Source of the DNA: Rhizaria sp. SCN 62-66
Taxonomy: Eukaryota > Rhizaria, unplaced
Assembly (NCBI GenBank): GCA_001724265.1
Contig: MEDY01000089.1
Location: forward strand, 1-64,000
Reading direction: 5' to 3'
DNA: 64,000 bases
Part shown: in pieces, positions 22,701 through 37,700 of the stretch
Layout: every line of letters begins with the position of its first letter
How positions within the stretch are numbered: position 1 is the stretch's first letter
Program-made: the position numbers and the translations under genes
The notes under the pieces: generated by a model
The model's input: the letters and a program-made list of their open reading frames with translations, nothing else
What the model was told of the DNA's origin: nothing
The model's database searches: none

Positions 22701-25700
22701 GGACCCAGCCCAGCGACTACAGTGACAGCGACGGTGACCGGCAACTTCACCTTTTACTTCGGCGAGTACATTATGCAAGGCACCCAGTTTTCGCTTTACT
22801 CAACCTACGGAGCGAACGTGATTGACTTTTCTAACGCCACTGTTACCGGCTCACTGCCCGCGTGCGCCCTTGTCTCGGCGTCATCGACCTTGTTGAAGCT
22901 GTCTCTATTGAGCTCGACCGTGTACTCCCCCACTAACACCGTCAAGTTCTCCTGCATTATCACCGGCATTATCGTCGGCAACTCCTCCGCGGCCGCCGCG
23001 GTGTCGTCCTCAGACGCGTACACGCTGGTCCCTAACGCCATCACGATTTTGTCTGCGGCCCACCCAGCCGCGGGCATGCCCTCCCAGGACATGTCGATCG
23101 CTCTGCGCGCCGCGGACACACCGCGGTACTATTGGTTCATCATGCCCGTCGGCACCAGGTATGTCAATCGTGGCTCCGCTGCGGCCTCGGTCAACTACCT
23201 CTACCGCCAAATGTACGTGTACTTTTACTCTCCTTACGGATACGATGAGATTATTAGCTTCAACGTCGTGTACTCGGCATCATCTCCTTGCAACGGACTG
23301 ACTCCCATCGTGTCGTTTGGCACAGTGTCAATGACTTTGGGTTCGCGCATTGGATATTACACCAATCTTCCTCTGGTGTTCGATCTGACGACGACTTCAC
23401 TGTACACACTGCCGACGTCATGTTTGACCTTCACGACCACTGTGTCGTCCGTAACGTACCCGATTCCCTACTGCGGCGCCCCTGCGCGCTCGATGAACTC
23501 GTACACGAGGCAGTATGACTTCGTGATCTACCCCGTCGGCGCGTCCTTCGACACCAGCACGGTCGATCCCTACGCCGTCCCGGGCGATTCGGCAACCGTG
23601 CTGATGACGTGGGACTTAGTGCTGTTTTACCACAACACAGCGGTGGTAAACCACAGTATTCCTCTGGTGATGCAGTCCACGCTCGCTTCGTTTACAACGT
23701 TGACCGGGGCCACGATTGCCCTTCCTCTCTACTCATCCACGTATTCTAAGCTCTCGTGCAACGATATTGCTGCAACTGCAAATACGGTCACACTTAGCAA
23801 CTGCGCGACTGTTACTGGCACAACTGATGGCTATTTTGCGCCCGTTACGTTGCGAAATCGCAGACCCGACGGCCAGGAGCGGCACCACGTGTTCTACGAT
23901 GATCAAGGGGTATATGTTGTGCAGTGTGCCGGCCGCGCCTGCGGCAGCTATGTTTCAGGTTTACATCACATACTTGTTCCCTTACTCTACCCTGACCTAC
24001 CTCCGGGCGCAGTTTAAGAGCAGGGTCATTTTTGTTGCTGGGGTTGGTTTCAACTCTGAGTTGTTGCCTCTGTTTGACGTCAATCTCCAAAAACGCATTG
24101 ACACGTCAGACGGTGTCCCTCTTGGAATCTACGTTCATCTAGACAACCCCTTGTACGCTGGGACTGATTATGTTGCCGACATCTCGATCTACATCTTTAT
24201 GATTGCTGTCGCTGGCACAGATATTGTCACGGCGCATGATCTCGCAATCACTCCGGGTTGCGGCACCGTCACAAGCGGTATTGTGCCGTCACTGTACAAT
24301 CATCAGCTCACAAACACGTGCTCGAATCGTTACAACGCACCCGACGGCTTCAAGTATCTCATCAATTTTCCCGTCGAATGCGTGCCGAGTCCTCAGCCGA
24401 AATTTGCGAGGTATACGATGGCCAGCGGTTACACCTTGCCCAATGCCGACTTAAATTCCTATATGTTGGCTGGCAACCTCTCGTATACTTGCTTTCAGGC
24501 CACATCCCAGGATTACGGAACAACTTTTCATATGTTGGAAAACATCGCTTTGCCTGAAGCGCCCAAGGCTTCTTACACTTATGTGGCGACGACATATTCT
24601 TTGGACCTTCACCCTTTGTCGCCGTCTGTTGAGTACGTCACAACAGTCTCGACAGTGCTGCAGATTTCTTTGTCTCAGACGCTGGACAGTTTATCGTACG
24701 TGTCGTTTCTTGCCGCAGCCAGTTCGTTCGACTTAAGTGCCGCTGTGTCGTCCAACTGCACGGTGGTGGCCAAGACGACGACGACGTTGAAGATGATGTT
24801 TCCACTCACGGGTTACGTTGCTGGCGAGATGTTTTCGTTCGCGTGCCAAATTACCGGAATTCAAATTGTTTTCGCCAACAGCGCAGTGCGCGTCACATCT
24901 ACCGTCCCGTACATTATGCTGGCGAATTCACTGCAGATGCGTGTTAACATGGAGTCCGGATCCGGCGTGCCCAACGCAGCAGGTAACATCAACGTCTACG
25001 CGAACGCGCCAAACGCGTTTTGGTCTGTGGTTCAAACAAATCGGGTTATGTCGAGCTTTTATGCGCCCACCCTTGTGCCAGACTTGTCTCTGATGTTCAA
25101 GGTATTTGTTCTCTTCCCAGCACCGACTTTAGAGTCGATCATTATTGCTTTGTCAAGCAATACGACGCTGTGTCCTGATTTCGCCATCTCTCAATCAACG
25201 GGCGCGACGTCAACCTCGGCGAGTGAATACCGTGTTCTCTCCCTTGCCCGCTTGACTTCGTTTAAGTCGACGAGTACTTCTGCATTTTTAGCCACCCACA
25301 GCTGCTTCACGTTTACTTCGTTGACCTCCAGCACAAATGGTGCGCTCACTTACATGCAGTCGACTCCTAACAAGCTTTTCTTGATAGATCAGTATACTGC
25401 TTCCAAGCCGGTTGAGTTTTCGATCCACCCCATGGTGATGACGATGAACAGCGCGACTGACGCAGCCACTACTTCATTTGGCAGCGCGATTATGGATGTC
25501 ATGTTTGAGATCACAATGTATTTTCACACAGCCGTCTCTGGTTACTCCTATACTCTGATCACGGACTCATCTTTCGGGAGTTTAATTAAATTTTCCGCGG
25601 CGTCCGCTCAGCTGGGCACGGTGACTGCGGGCAAGACCACCTACACAAACTGTGTCCTGAGCTTTGTCAACGAGTCAGCACTGGCCTTTAATAGCTGCGA

Positions 25701-28700
25701 TCCTGTTGTTGCGGATGCTGGCTACAACTACCGCTATGAATCCCGCTCGATCCGATTCGGCCCAATCACCATGTTACGATCCACGTACGTGAGCATGTAC
25801 ACAAATTACACGAGTGGTGCCGCGTTCAAGCTTGTTTACTCCAGTCTAACTCAGTCGATGCTAAACTCTGACTTTGATAGCTCGGTGTTGGATCCTCTCG
25901 AGAATGTCCCGCAGTACAATGTTGCACTGTACTCAAAGTATATTCAAGCCTCGACGTTTACGAATATCACTTCTAACCCTCCATCACTCATGACAAAATC
26001 TCATCACAGTTATATTGTGAAGGTGTTTCTGGCGCGGCGTGCGATGACAATCACTATGTCCGATATCTTGCTTACGAATATCGGTACAGCCTCATCTATT
26101 TCATCAACGTCAACGTGTTCGTCTATCACAAGCTCTAAGTTGACCGCTTGTAGTGTCGTAGCATCCAATTTGATGGAGTACACATTCTACCAGCTGTATA
26201 TCACAATACCATTTGAATCAACGACTTTTGCTGCTGCCAACTCCAAGATCACATTCAATGTCACATATTTTGTCATTATGTCCAGTCTCCTCTACCCAAC
26301 GCCGCAATCAGCACGCGTTTCCGCGGTGGTGCTTTACCCCCTTAATTCTCTTAACCAGCCGTTTGCGTACGACCTTCGTCTTGCCGGCGCAGCATGGTCA
26401 GGCTCAGATATAGTCGCGGACCTGTATTTGTTTGTGTATCCTCTCGCTGCGGACATCTTAACTCCTTTTCTGCTCACGTTTAACACGGACTGCGGGGTGT
26501 TTCAAGCTACAACGAATATCACTCTGTTCAATCAACAATCAACTACAACATGCGATGCCCGTTACACATTCGGATTTCAGAATTTGACACTGCCCGCCGC
26601 GTGCATGGGCTTACCACAGCCGCTGTATGCAGGGTTCCGCCTGGGTCAGGCATACAAGCTCGCCAACGCGTTGTCATCTTCCTATGTCACGGCCGGTGTC
26701 ATTCCTCAGACATGTTTTAACATGACAAGCTCAGCGTCTTCAGCGTATATTTTAAACCCGGTCTCAGCCGTGCCTTTTCCAAATTTACCGCCCAAGAATT
26801 ACTTTTACTACGACATCACCTTTACACGCGATTCATCCGCGGCACAGCAGCGTCTGCAGCTTGACTTGCGTCTCGTCATGACTGAAGTCGTGACAGAGAC
26901 TTCTGCCGCGCTGTACATTGTCATCGACACCACCACGGCGGGCTGCTCGCAGTACAACAGCTTTTACGCCACGACCATGACGCTGCAGGGCCCTGCCACT
27001 TTAGGCTGTGCCGCGTCAGCAGCGCTCACTTCTTCACTCGCAGTGACGTGCTCGTTCAGCGCGGGCAAGGTCGTGCCCGGTGATGCTTTCTCCTTTGGCT
27101 TCAAGCACGTCGTGCAGCCTTCTTCGACTTCTTCTCCGGCGAGTCTCGACCTCGAGCCCACAATCCCCGCCAGCTGTCTTGCTGTCGAGTGGCGCAAGAA
27201 CACCAACGTCTACAAGGGCGTCGCAGTGCGGCCTGCTTTTTCGACCGCGGCGCATTTCAGCACGTCGATCAGCTACGCGCTAGCGTCCGATGTCTCTAAG
27301 TACGGCGCTGGACTGCAGTACATGCTTCAGCTCACGCTGTATGACTTCAAGATGACGCCGAATCACCCGTTTGTGTACATGCTTTCACTGCCTGTGGACT
27401 GCGACTACGACTTTAGCTACTTTGATTCGACAACATATGTGGTGAGTTTCTCTTGGCGCATTACTTATATCTCGCCCCGCGTCGTCGAGTTTAGCCAAGA
27501 GAATGCATCTTCTGGATTCTACCTGACGACGACAGTTTCGAACATGCGCTTCCCGGTTACACGTCGTTACGACAGCATTTACGCTGGCGTCAACCCCTTT
27601 AACATTCTGACAATGAGCTCGCGCGAGATTGCCACTGGTACTATTCGGGTCCACGCACTGCCTCCGCTCACTTTACCGGCACCGTTGACGCAAACAATTG
27701 ACTTGTACTCATCGTCTGTACAAGACACATTCTTAACTAGCAATTCATCGAGTATAACATCTTCCTCCACGACACTAACAAATTATACTCGGGGTTACAC
27801 GGTATACTTTAGCTTGTCCTACACGGTCCCCGGACCGTTTCAGCAGCTGTTGTATGTTCAATTGCCGACTGTTAGTTTTGACTACTCTCTTGCTGATTAC
27901 AGTTTCTACTACCCCGGCTTTGCTTCTGCGTATGTCGCTGTGCCTGCAGATGCTATCATTAAGTTCGCCATCCCAACAGCGATGTACAATAACACAGATT
28001 GTCGTATTTTTGTGCGCAAAATGATTCCCACTAAGACAACCACAGTGCGCAGGGAAGCAGTCATTTTGTCTATTATGGATAAGAGGATGACATCCTATGG
28101 CGGATCAACTGCGACATACCCTGCGCGCGTCCTTTCGTTGGGTTATAGCAGTAGCGCGCTCACAACTGCTATCGCGGTCTCTTTGGCATCAACGGGAACC
28201 TCTGTGCGTGCCTCGGTGTACAAGGTCGACCCGTGCACGCGCGTGACGGACCCTTCGACGACGGATTTTACGATTAAGTGCACGGTGTGGCCTCTCGGGA
28301 TGACTGACTATTTCGCGCAAGATATCTCGTTTCGGTCCATGATGCGGCCCGGCAACGCGGCTGTCGATCAAACCCTGGCCACGCTTACGTTTATTAGGGC
28401 CGACCGTATTTGGCCCTCGGCGTCGCCCGCGCCGTGCGTCCCGACGAACGCGGGGGATCTGGTGGTTCCAATGGCAGCGTGTTACGCCGACATCACCCAC
28501 ACAAGTCCTAAGTTTGAAATTATTTATAGCATGTCGTTTTTGCCGATCAACCAGTATATTGAGCTCCAAATCTACAAGCACAATTTTGGCGATATCATGA
28601 TGAGCTTCATTATCGACCCTGTTGCGGGTCCCATTTTTGACCTCCCGTACTCCAATTTCTCGTTTGCAGCGCCCGACTTGACCAGTGCCACGTCCAACCT

Positions 28701-31700
28701 GGTGCCTATGTCGCTCACCGTTGCCCCACCGTTCTGGAATGCGAATTCGACCACGTACGCGGTTGAGTTCGCGATCGAGGGCGGGAATAACGGTGTGTAC
28801 ATCCGTGGTGGCCCGGTCTTTAGGTTTGTGGCCGTGAACGGCACTGAATGTTCGATCTCTTGTGCGCCTTTAGACGCGAATCCTATCAACACAAACTTTT
28901 ACAAGCGTTACTTGTGCGCGCTCTGGACCGCCTGCACGCCTGCCACGCCCACGTGGACCATCAGCTCGACGAATATTGCATACTCGGGTGCTATTTCTAG
29001 CGAGCGCGCGCGGCTGCGGATCTCGATCCAGGCCGAGTGGCTGCTCTCTGGCGAGAAGCGCACAGTGTACCAGACCACAATCGCGTTGCCAGCACCGATG
29101 TCACCTCCGATGTCGCCGCCGATCTTGAGTTCACTGATCATCACTTCTTCCCAGAGTTATTTCACTCTTTCGCCGAGCATATGCTCGCGTGGTGATATGA
29201 TTGCTGAAACTAACGACATCGTGCGACTGACGCTTCCTCCCTCTTCGCGCACGGCTGGACGATTTCCGCTGTTGTCCACTGGGTTCTCATTCCGGACGTT
29301 AAATGAATCATCAACGCCATCTTACACCTATCCGAGCGCAACCGTTTCCTCTCCTCTTCGGTCTTTCTCGTTTCCTATTACATCCGCAGTTATGCAGGCG
29401 TGCCAAGACGGCATCTCCATGAGCGTAATTTCGATGACTGGTCCGCACTATTACGAGCCCGGTGAGCAGATTCTCGTCGAGCTGCTCGACCCCGCTGGTA
29501 GCTGCCGCGCTGCGTCGGCTCTGACCGTGCCAGCAATCTTCCCGACCTATAGCACGGGAGGGATGCCGCTTTCTTTTACGACATTGACTTATATGAACCG
29601 CGACATCTCATATGCCACTGTCTCGCTCTCCAGCACCTACACTGCTACGCGTACTGCCGCCAGCGAGATGGAGATCCGAGTGAGTTTTGGGCCCGAGTGC
29701 TTCTTCTCGCCCCACGTCAGCAAAGGTGCGCTTGATCTGACGTACTACGCCGCAGTTGTTAAAATCCCCGCGGATGCGGCCCCGCCCGCGGGCAGCTTCG
29801 CGGCGGCCGCGCTGGCCCGCGCGCCCTACCGCTCGATCCCCGTGCCGACCGTGAGTGTGATGCCCGACAACTCCACGTCGACGGGTGTCAAGATCCCCGG
29901 CGTGATCTGCGTTTACGGCAGCACTGTGACAGCCACGGTCGAGTTCTACGCCTCTCCGCTTGCGTCAACCCCGCTCACACGGGTCTCCGGCAATGTGTCG
30001 ACGAGTGGGTTTACCTCCACAGGAGGCCTCGTCCGCGTTATCAATGTCAACTATCACGCTCTCGGGAGCTACCCGACCGGTATCTTTGCGCCGGAGCTCG
30101 CAACCTACCCCGGTCCTAACTCAGCGACACCGTTCGATGTCATGATGCAGGTCAGCTTCTTCCACGGCGTCCCGCCGGGGTTTAACGTCGAGTTTGTCTT
30201 CAACTGGTGCCTGCTGTCCGGGCTCGACACCGCGCGGCTGTACGACCCCGAGGTGGGCGCGTTTTTGCCCATGTCGGCGTACACGTACACGCCGTTTGCA
30301 ACCGCCCGGCGCGGGTCTTTCTTGCTGCCCGATGGCTGGCCCTCTGGTGCGCCGCTGAACATGTTGATCAGCAACGTGTCGGTCGACGTGAGTTCTCTCA
30401 CATCGGGCTCACTCGTCACGATCAGCGTTGTGCGCGTGCAGTTTACCGATAGCAACTCACTGATGCATGCCACCAATTCCTACACCCCCTTCCCGATGCG
30501 GACTGACTGGACAGTGGACTTCGCCACGGCGGCCGTCAACCTCATCCCCCACGCCCCCACCGGGAGCAACTACGGCCGCGGGTTCGATCTGAGTCTCACG
30601 TTTTCGGTTAGTGCACCGATGTCATTATCGACCTCTATCGGCTCGTATGTGCGCGTTTCCTTTAAGATTCCTGAGTACATCGGTCTGACCGACGCGCAAG
30701 CCAAGCTGTTGGTGCCCACTCGTACGTCGTGGTTGCAGCAGTCGTACACGTGCGGCGGCGCGGGTCCCTACCTGATCACGGGCAGCTTTGACTGGGGGCT
30801 GTCTCCGATCGACATGTCTGACGCTTCCAACACCACTACTCTCGCTGGGACGTCGCGCACGCGCTATGTCACTTTCCGGGCTAACGTTTATTATGGCACT
30901 ACCCTGTCGGTGCCTGCGGGCACGGAGTGTGTGTTCAACTTTGCCGGGTATTACACCAAGTCCTTGAGCAGCACGTTCCGCGACTTTGCGCTCCGCAACC
31001 CCGCAGTGCTGACTTTCAAATACTTGATGTCCTCCAATTCCTACTTCTACCAGAGGGAGGTCGCCATCAGCCCCGCCGCCTCAGACGTCGCCGCCACGCC
31101 ATCCATCGCACCCTTCACCTCGGTCACGCTGCGCTGGGCTTCGTTCCCGCAGCACGTGGCACAGACCACCGCTTTTCCGCTCGCCGGCTCCGACTGGGGC
31201 TACCTGTCCCGCGCGCGCATCGTGCCGCTGGTGGGCCCGCGGTACGACTTCTTCCCCCGCAGCGGCGCCAAGAACACCGAGGGTTACGCCGGTCTGGGTC
31301 CCGAGTTCGCGATGGTCGTGCCCGTCAAGGTTTCCGCTGTGGCACCTGCGGCCGCTACGGGGCTGTGCGTCACGCTGCCGGTCGGCGTGTCCACCTTGCT
31401 GTCGCCGACGAGCGAGCTGCTGTTCCACGTCGTCGGCAAGACTGGCGTCAGCTCGTGGGCCGCTGAGGCCGCGACGGTCAAGCTGTGCTCCGCCACGGGC
31501 CTGCCCGCGGCGGCCGTCGCGCTGTCGCACGGCGCGGGCCTGGTGCTCAGCCCCGTCTCCGGCGGCTCTTTCTCACTCGCCGACCTTGTCCCCACAAACT
31601 GTCTGTGCACGAGCTCGATGCCCGCGACCATGGCGAATCGGACGGCCACGGACACAGTGCTTATCGGCGTCTCGGGCCTCCGCATCGCTAGCTACAACGG

Positions 31701-34700
31701 TCTTATGAGCGAGGAGCCTCTGGCGCGCGCCGCGCTCTTTTCGCTCTTCTTGACGTCGAACAGCAACACTGTTGTGGTGCCCGGGACGCTGTCGAGTGTG
31801 CCGTCGCAGCCGCCGGCGCGCAACCGCATCTTTGCCCCCACGTGGTAGCCCGCCACGGCGTCGACGATGACGGCGATCTCTGGCAATCCCGCGACCTCGG
31901 CGGTGGCCATCTCCCCGAGCGGACTGCTGATTTACGCCACGACGGCAACGACGATGTACGTGTCGCGCATCAAGGCGTTGACGCTGAACATGTCCACTCC
32001 GGAGGTGCCGCTCTTCCGCCGCATCGATCTCGACACCTCGTACAGCAGCGGCTGGACAAGCATCTTTGTCGACACCGTCGGCCGCCGTCGCGCCATCACG
32101 GTCGCGCCCGACGACACGACGCTGTTCGTCAATGTCGACAACACCGTGCTCTTGGTGCTCGAGACTAACGGCAAGGACGGTATTTTGATCGCACGCGTGA
32201 CCCTTCCGACCGTCGAGTCCCCCGGTCCCTCGGCCACGTTCAACGGTGGCACGGAATTGCCCATTTTTGCGCCGCAGCTTTTGGGCTGGACCGAGCGCTC
32301 TCGCACCAACGCTACCGCGGTGGCGAGCGTCGTTGTCGCCGTCGGCCCCGTGCTGCACCGCTACGGATTGTTTTACGACAACACGGTTCAGTTCATCGCC
32401 ACGGAGCGGCCGCTGCCCGTCGCGTCCGGCTACGTCTCCTACGCCACCGCGCTCGCGTCTTTGCCGTCCGGCAACGGGTTTGTGGTGTGTTACAAGACCA
32501 CTTTCCAGCTCGGTGACTACGGCGCCAACTGCTTCAAGAGTGCGCGCTCTGACGGTCTTGCCACGCAAATCGTGACGAATCTCTACTCCAACGCCGCGGC
32601 GGGTGCCTGGGTCACCGCGATTGACGTATGTACGCCCTCCAGCTCCGGCGCAGACGATGCCGGCGGTGATGGCGGCGGCGACTGCGTTTTCCTCGCCCTC
32701 CGTTTGTCTTACACTCGCACATCTCTATTGAACCCCAATATTGTCTCAAACACTGACTCGACCACGGGCAACTCAATCATCCGCCTCACCGCCAGCACAA
32801 CCGGCGTTGTCGTCGCCAGCCAGGCTGCGATGGTGCCCGGCGCGCCAATCATCGACCTGAAGATTACATCGGGCGCCAACATGCTGATGCTGCTGCGCGC
32901 CTCGGCTGGTGCTTCGGGCGCCACGCAGGTCGCCGGGCTCACCGTGCTCGCGCGCGTGGCCGCCGGCGTGTACCAAGCCATCGGCACGCCGCTGCAACCG
33001 GTGGCCTCGGATACGCTGTCGCAGTCATCAGCGAGCGCGGCGATGTTCACGCCGCAGATCGTGGCGACGGCGGACCGGGAGTCGTTTCTCGTCGCGGCGG
33101 GCGGAAAAACATCCACGTGGTTCAGCTACTTGCTGACGCCTGTGCTGAACATCGCGACCCTCACGTTGCCGTCCAGCGCACAACTGAAGCTGAGCTACTA
33201 TGTGTGGGGAACGAACACGACCAATTTGTTTACCACGTCCACGCTTCTTTCGCTGAATGACACGACCGTGGAGGTCTCAGGTAACTATCGGATGGCTAGC
33301 TATGTTTCGACTGCGTGTACTGACATCACTAGCAACTGTAACGTAACTCTATCACAGAACCCGGGTGATGTTGTAGGCAACTTTTCCGACGTCATGGTCG
33401 ACCTTCCTTCGCCGTATACATCACAACTGTCTTTGAGCAATAAGCCCCGGCCTGGGTTTTCGACTGCAGCGAGCGTGTTCACGTTGCCCACTGTCGCGCG
33501 TGCGCTTCTACGAGAGATGCTGGTTCCGCACATCATCGCTATTGCTGACGTCGTTCCGACCACTGAGGTGAGTTGGTTTGACACTTCGATGACTGGTTCT
33601 AACTTTGGCGGTAGCGGTGTGCGTAACGTTATTGCTGCCTGGTATACGAATCCTGTGTTTGGCGCTACCACGAAACTCAATATCATTTTTGCGCCGCAGC
33701 TCGCAACTAACAACATCAATTACTTTACGCTTACAATTCCTCATGGTGCAATGAGCTCAAGCCTGGTCACTTTTACGGCTCTGAACACCGGATGGTACGC
33801 GAACTTCTCGTGCTTGCCAGTTACCTCGACCAACAAAAAGCAGGTCTTGTGCACCCGTGTTTGGAATTCCGCGGCACCCGTTGCCAATCAAACCTACGTG
33901 TTCCACGCTGTATTCCCCGTCGTTCTATCGTCGCCGAGCTCTTTAGACACGCCGACCGACGGCGCCACCGCTGTGCTTGCCATGAAGGACGGCTTGTCCG
34001 ATACGGTCGCCAACAAGGCTGTGGCTTCTGCGTTTTACTCGCACACGCCGCTCTACGTGCCGCCCAATCAGATTCCCGCGGGCTACTTTGGCCACACACA
34101 CCGCACCCGCATTGCACTGCTGCCTAACTCAACGGTGGACCTCTCGTGGATCGCGCGCGGCAAGACGCTGTGCTACGCGTTCGCAGCCAACCACCGCGGC
34201 TGCTTCCACAACGAAATCTTCAGCTCGGAGATCCGCGGTGACCTTACTGCGGCCGCAGTGAGCGCGACGGCGCCGCTGAACAGCAACTCGGCCGCGTACA
34301 GCGCGCACGGCACGCTCGTGAGCATCGTCACTTCTGCCGACTGGACCTACGCGGCGATACGCTTCTACACCAACGCCAACCGCGCGCCGCAGGCCGTGCC
34401 GGAGACGTACCAGTACGCTGACTTGCCGTTTGACCCGGCTCTGTTCCATGAGCGCCTCGGCTACAGCAATCGGTCGCGCATTCATGTTGTGCAGTCTGCA
34501 GAGGCGTTCGGCGCGATTGTCATCGTCCACAACGACGCGTTTAACGTCGTTATGCTGGCGCGCCTGAGCTCGCACACGCTGCGCGCATCAGGCCGCGCGC
34601 AGAGTCTGACGGCGGAGCTGATGAAGCGCATGATGACGCCCATCAGCTTTGCGCCGCCCGCATCGCTGGGCACCGGCGTGCCCGTGTCAGCCGACTCGCT

Positions 34701-37700
34701 CGTGGCCGTGCTCGACTGGACGGCTCCCACTATGCTGTCCCCTGCAGTCGAGCCCAGCACGCGCATCGTGTTCATCTTTAAGTCCGGCGCGGTCGTCATG
34801 TGCACGGCCACAATCCGCAACACGGTCTTTGCGGACCGCTACGCCAGCGACATCACGGTCGACAGCGTCAACATGGCTTGCCCGCCCGCACTGGCCCTCA
34901 CGGTGACGGCGTCGGCCGCCGACAGCACGCCGCTACGACCCACGTCGGCGGTGATTAACCGCGCGTCAGGTTACATTTACATCGGCACGCGCGAGGGCAA
35001 GGTCGTCGTTCTGGCGCTGGAGGTTCAGAGCCAGAAAATCGTCACGACGCCCAACGTCGTTCAGACGCTACAGACGGCGTGTCCGGTCGCCGCGATGGCG
35101 CTCCACCCCACCGGTTACTTGCTCACGGTTGCCTGCGCTTCGTCGCGCGAACTCATTCCTTTGCGCATCGTGTCCTCTGACGATCTCTATCGTTACATTT
35201 ACCGTGATGACCAGTTTGTCGGCTCTTTGACTCATGTGCCACTGACTCCCACGCGTGACCACAGTGCTCTAAACACATTGCCGCTGAATATGTCGCTTGC
35301 ACAAGCTTCCATCAACTCCGGAATTACGACGTACATCAACGGTTTTCCTTACTACTCGCGCAAGACACTGTTCCGCTCCATCTCCGGCATGGCTTACATG
35401 CCCAACGGCGCTTATCTTGCTGTCATGGGTAATCTTTCTACAAGCGCGGTGTCCGCGCAACAGGCGCACATTCAGTTCTTCCGCTCTGTGGAGGAGGTGC
35501 CCGCCCAGTTCTCGATCGTCGGCAGCATAAACATGGGGGCGACATCCGACTGGCGCATCAAGGTCGAACACTTCGGCACGTATAACATGTTTAAACCGAG
35601 TGGGTTCGCTGCGGGCCTGTCACACTACTGTGCTGTGACTGCTCCAAGCACCACAGTTTTGCCATCAAATAGCGCATATATTCCATTGAATTCGACGTTG
35701 AATGGCAACGTAAACTCACAATTAAGCACCACATTTGTCAGCTATACTTCGTCTCCCCTACCCACTCTGCGATTCTTTGTGGATGAGAACAACACTATTG
35801 GCTCTGAGCGACTCAGTTGGACGTTAGGGCTTAACAGCGTCAAGAACCCTGCGACAGAGGACTTGAATAAGGTTCAGGGACCCTGGCTGTCATGCAGCGC
35901 GTATGTCTTGCAACAGGACGTGTCGAGCCCGTTTTGGGGCGCGAGCGGTTATACGCCTGCGTGGACAGGGTCGGCGACTCTCTTGTCGAGCACTGACGGC
36001 GCGGTAAGCTACGACACCTTTATTACCAAGGTTTACGGAATGAATACCTACATGAACTCATATTGGTCAATGACCCCCTACATCAACACGCCCGGCATGG
36101 ACGACAGTGTGTCGACGTTCGGTCTGGCCCAGACGATTCCCTTTGTGTTGCTCTCTGACTCTAAGACGGCGGTCGCCCGCGAGTTTTTCATCCGCGTTGT
36201 GGCCAGGTTTCCCGGTGAAACCGATGAATCGGAGCCCGCACCGCACTGCACTCTCTCCGGTAGCAACCAAGGCATTGTGGTGGTATTTGCGCTTGGCGAC
36301 AACATGTCCACGAGCTTCAACTTCCGCTGCACTGTCTCCAGCAAGGCTAACATGCCGTACGTGATTGAGGCCACACCCTGGGTTGGCGGCCTCACCACTG
36401 GCCACGCTGTGGGCGAGCCATTCCTTCTCTGGCGCGAAATCACCGTCACCGCGCTGTTCACACTGGTTACCAAGACCGTGAGCCCGCTTGACGGCGTGAC
36501 CATGGACGTCAACGCCGAATACTACGTCGCCGGGGTCCCGGTCGAGATCTGGCTGCAGTCGGACTCGCCGTGGACGCAGCCCTCGGTGGAGGTCATGATC
36601 GACACCGAGGCCGCCGGGGGCGTGTGCGAGATCCGCGCGCTGCCGCAGTGGGGGTATGTCGCGACACCCACCACCACGGCGTACGTCACCGTTTACTCGG
36701 AGCAGGCGACGGTGGACCCCGCGCTCAACGCAGTGCTCGTCGCCACAATGACGTGCAGGGACCGGATCCCGGACCCCGGCTTTGTGGTCTCACACACCGT
36801 GCTCGCCTCGGGCGCGACCGGAGACCTGCTGCCCGCGCGCCCCGTCAAGGGCGGCGTGTTTATCTCCGCCTTGAGCATGGAGTACCCATTCGAGATCGCC
36901 GTCTCGTTGCCGCCGGCGCCCGTGGAGGTCACGCTGCTGGCCGTGCCCAAGCCCACGATGAGCGAGGTCACGGTCTCGCTTGAGCTGCTGCGCAACGGGC
37001 TCCCGCTCGCGGTGCCCTGCTCGCTCGCCGCGGGCCCCGGCCAGCCCGGCGACGGCGTTGTTACCGCCGCGCGCCAGGTCACGATGTCGGTGTACATCTC
37101 CGAGGAAGTCTACCCGACGACGCTGTTGACGTGCACCGGGCCCGTGGCGCCCAGCGACTTGGTCACGCTGCACATTGCTTTCCCCAACAACACGGGCGAC
37201 TACGTCGTCATTTCCTACACCCCGATCTCTGCTTGGATCCTTTCATCGATCGGCATCGTGCCTGTGCAGGCGCCTCTGGCATCCGCGCTGCGTCCCGACT
37301 TCCTCCCCGTGCTTACCCCGGTGTGGGTCGAAGTCGCGCCGTCCGTGTACCAGAACGAAGGCGTCACCACGACTCTTACGTTCACCACTGTGCCTTTAGT
37401 CCTGGTCAACGGCACAGTGCTCTACAACGAGCTCTGCGCATTTGCGTCCGCAGACTACTTGGACACTGTTTTCCGTGACGCGCGCACTGCTGCAGGCTAC
37501 AACGCGCTCCTTTCGGCCGGCGTGCTGGTTTATTCTCTCCGCGCGACCTTCGGTCTGCAGCAGAGCGCCGCGCGGATGGCCGTGCTCATGGTCTGCAGCG
37601 ACGCCGCGATCGCGTCGGCCGAGTTCGCCGGGCTCTCCAGTGGCTTCCAGAACGGCAACTACATCACTGTGTCTGTCTCGCGCGCCGCCGGAGCGTATCT

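Noticed and set aside
23855-23938. Tiny introns (15-36 nt) to explain the frame change in the giant gene
   Set aside because: All other introns are 127-264 nt with a GTACGT-like donor. The candidates here have weak donors and implausible lengths.
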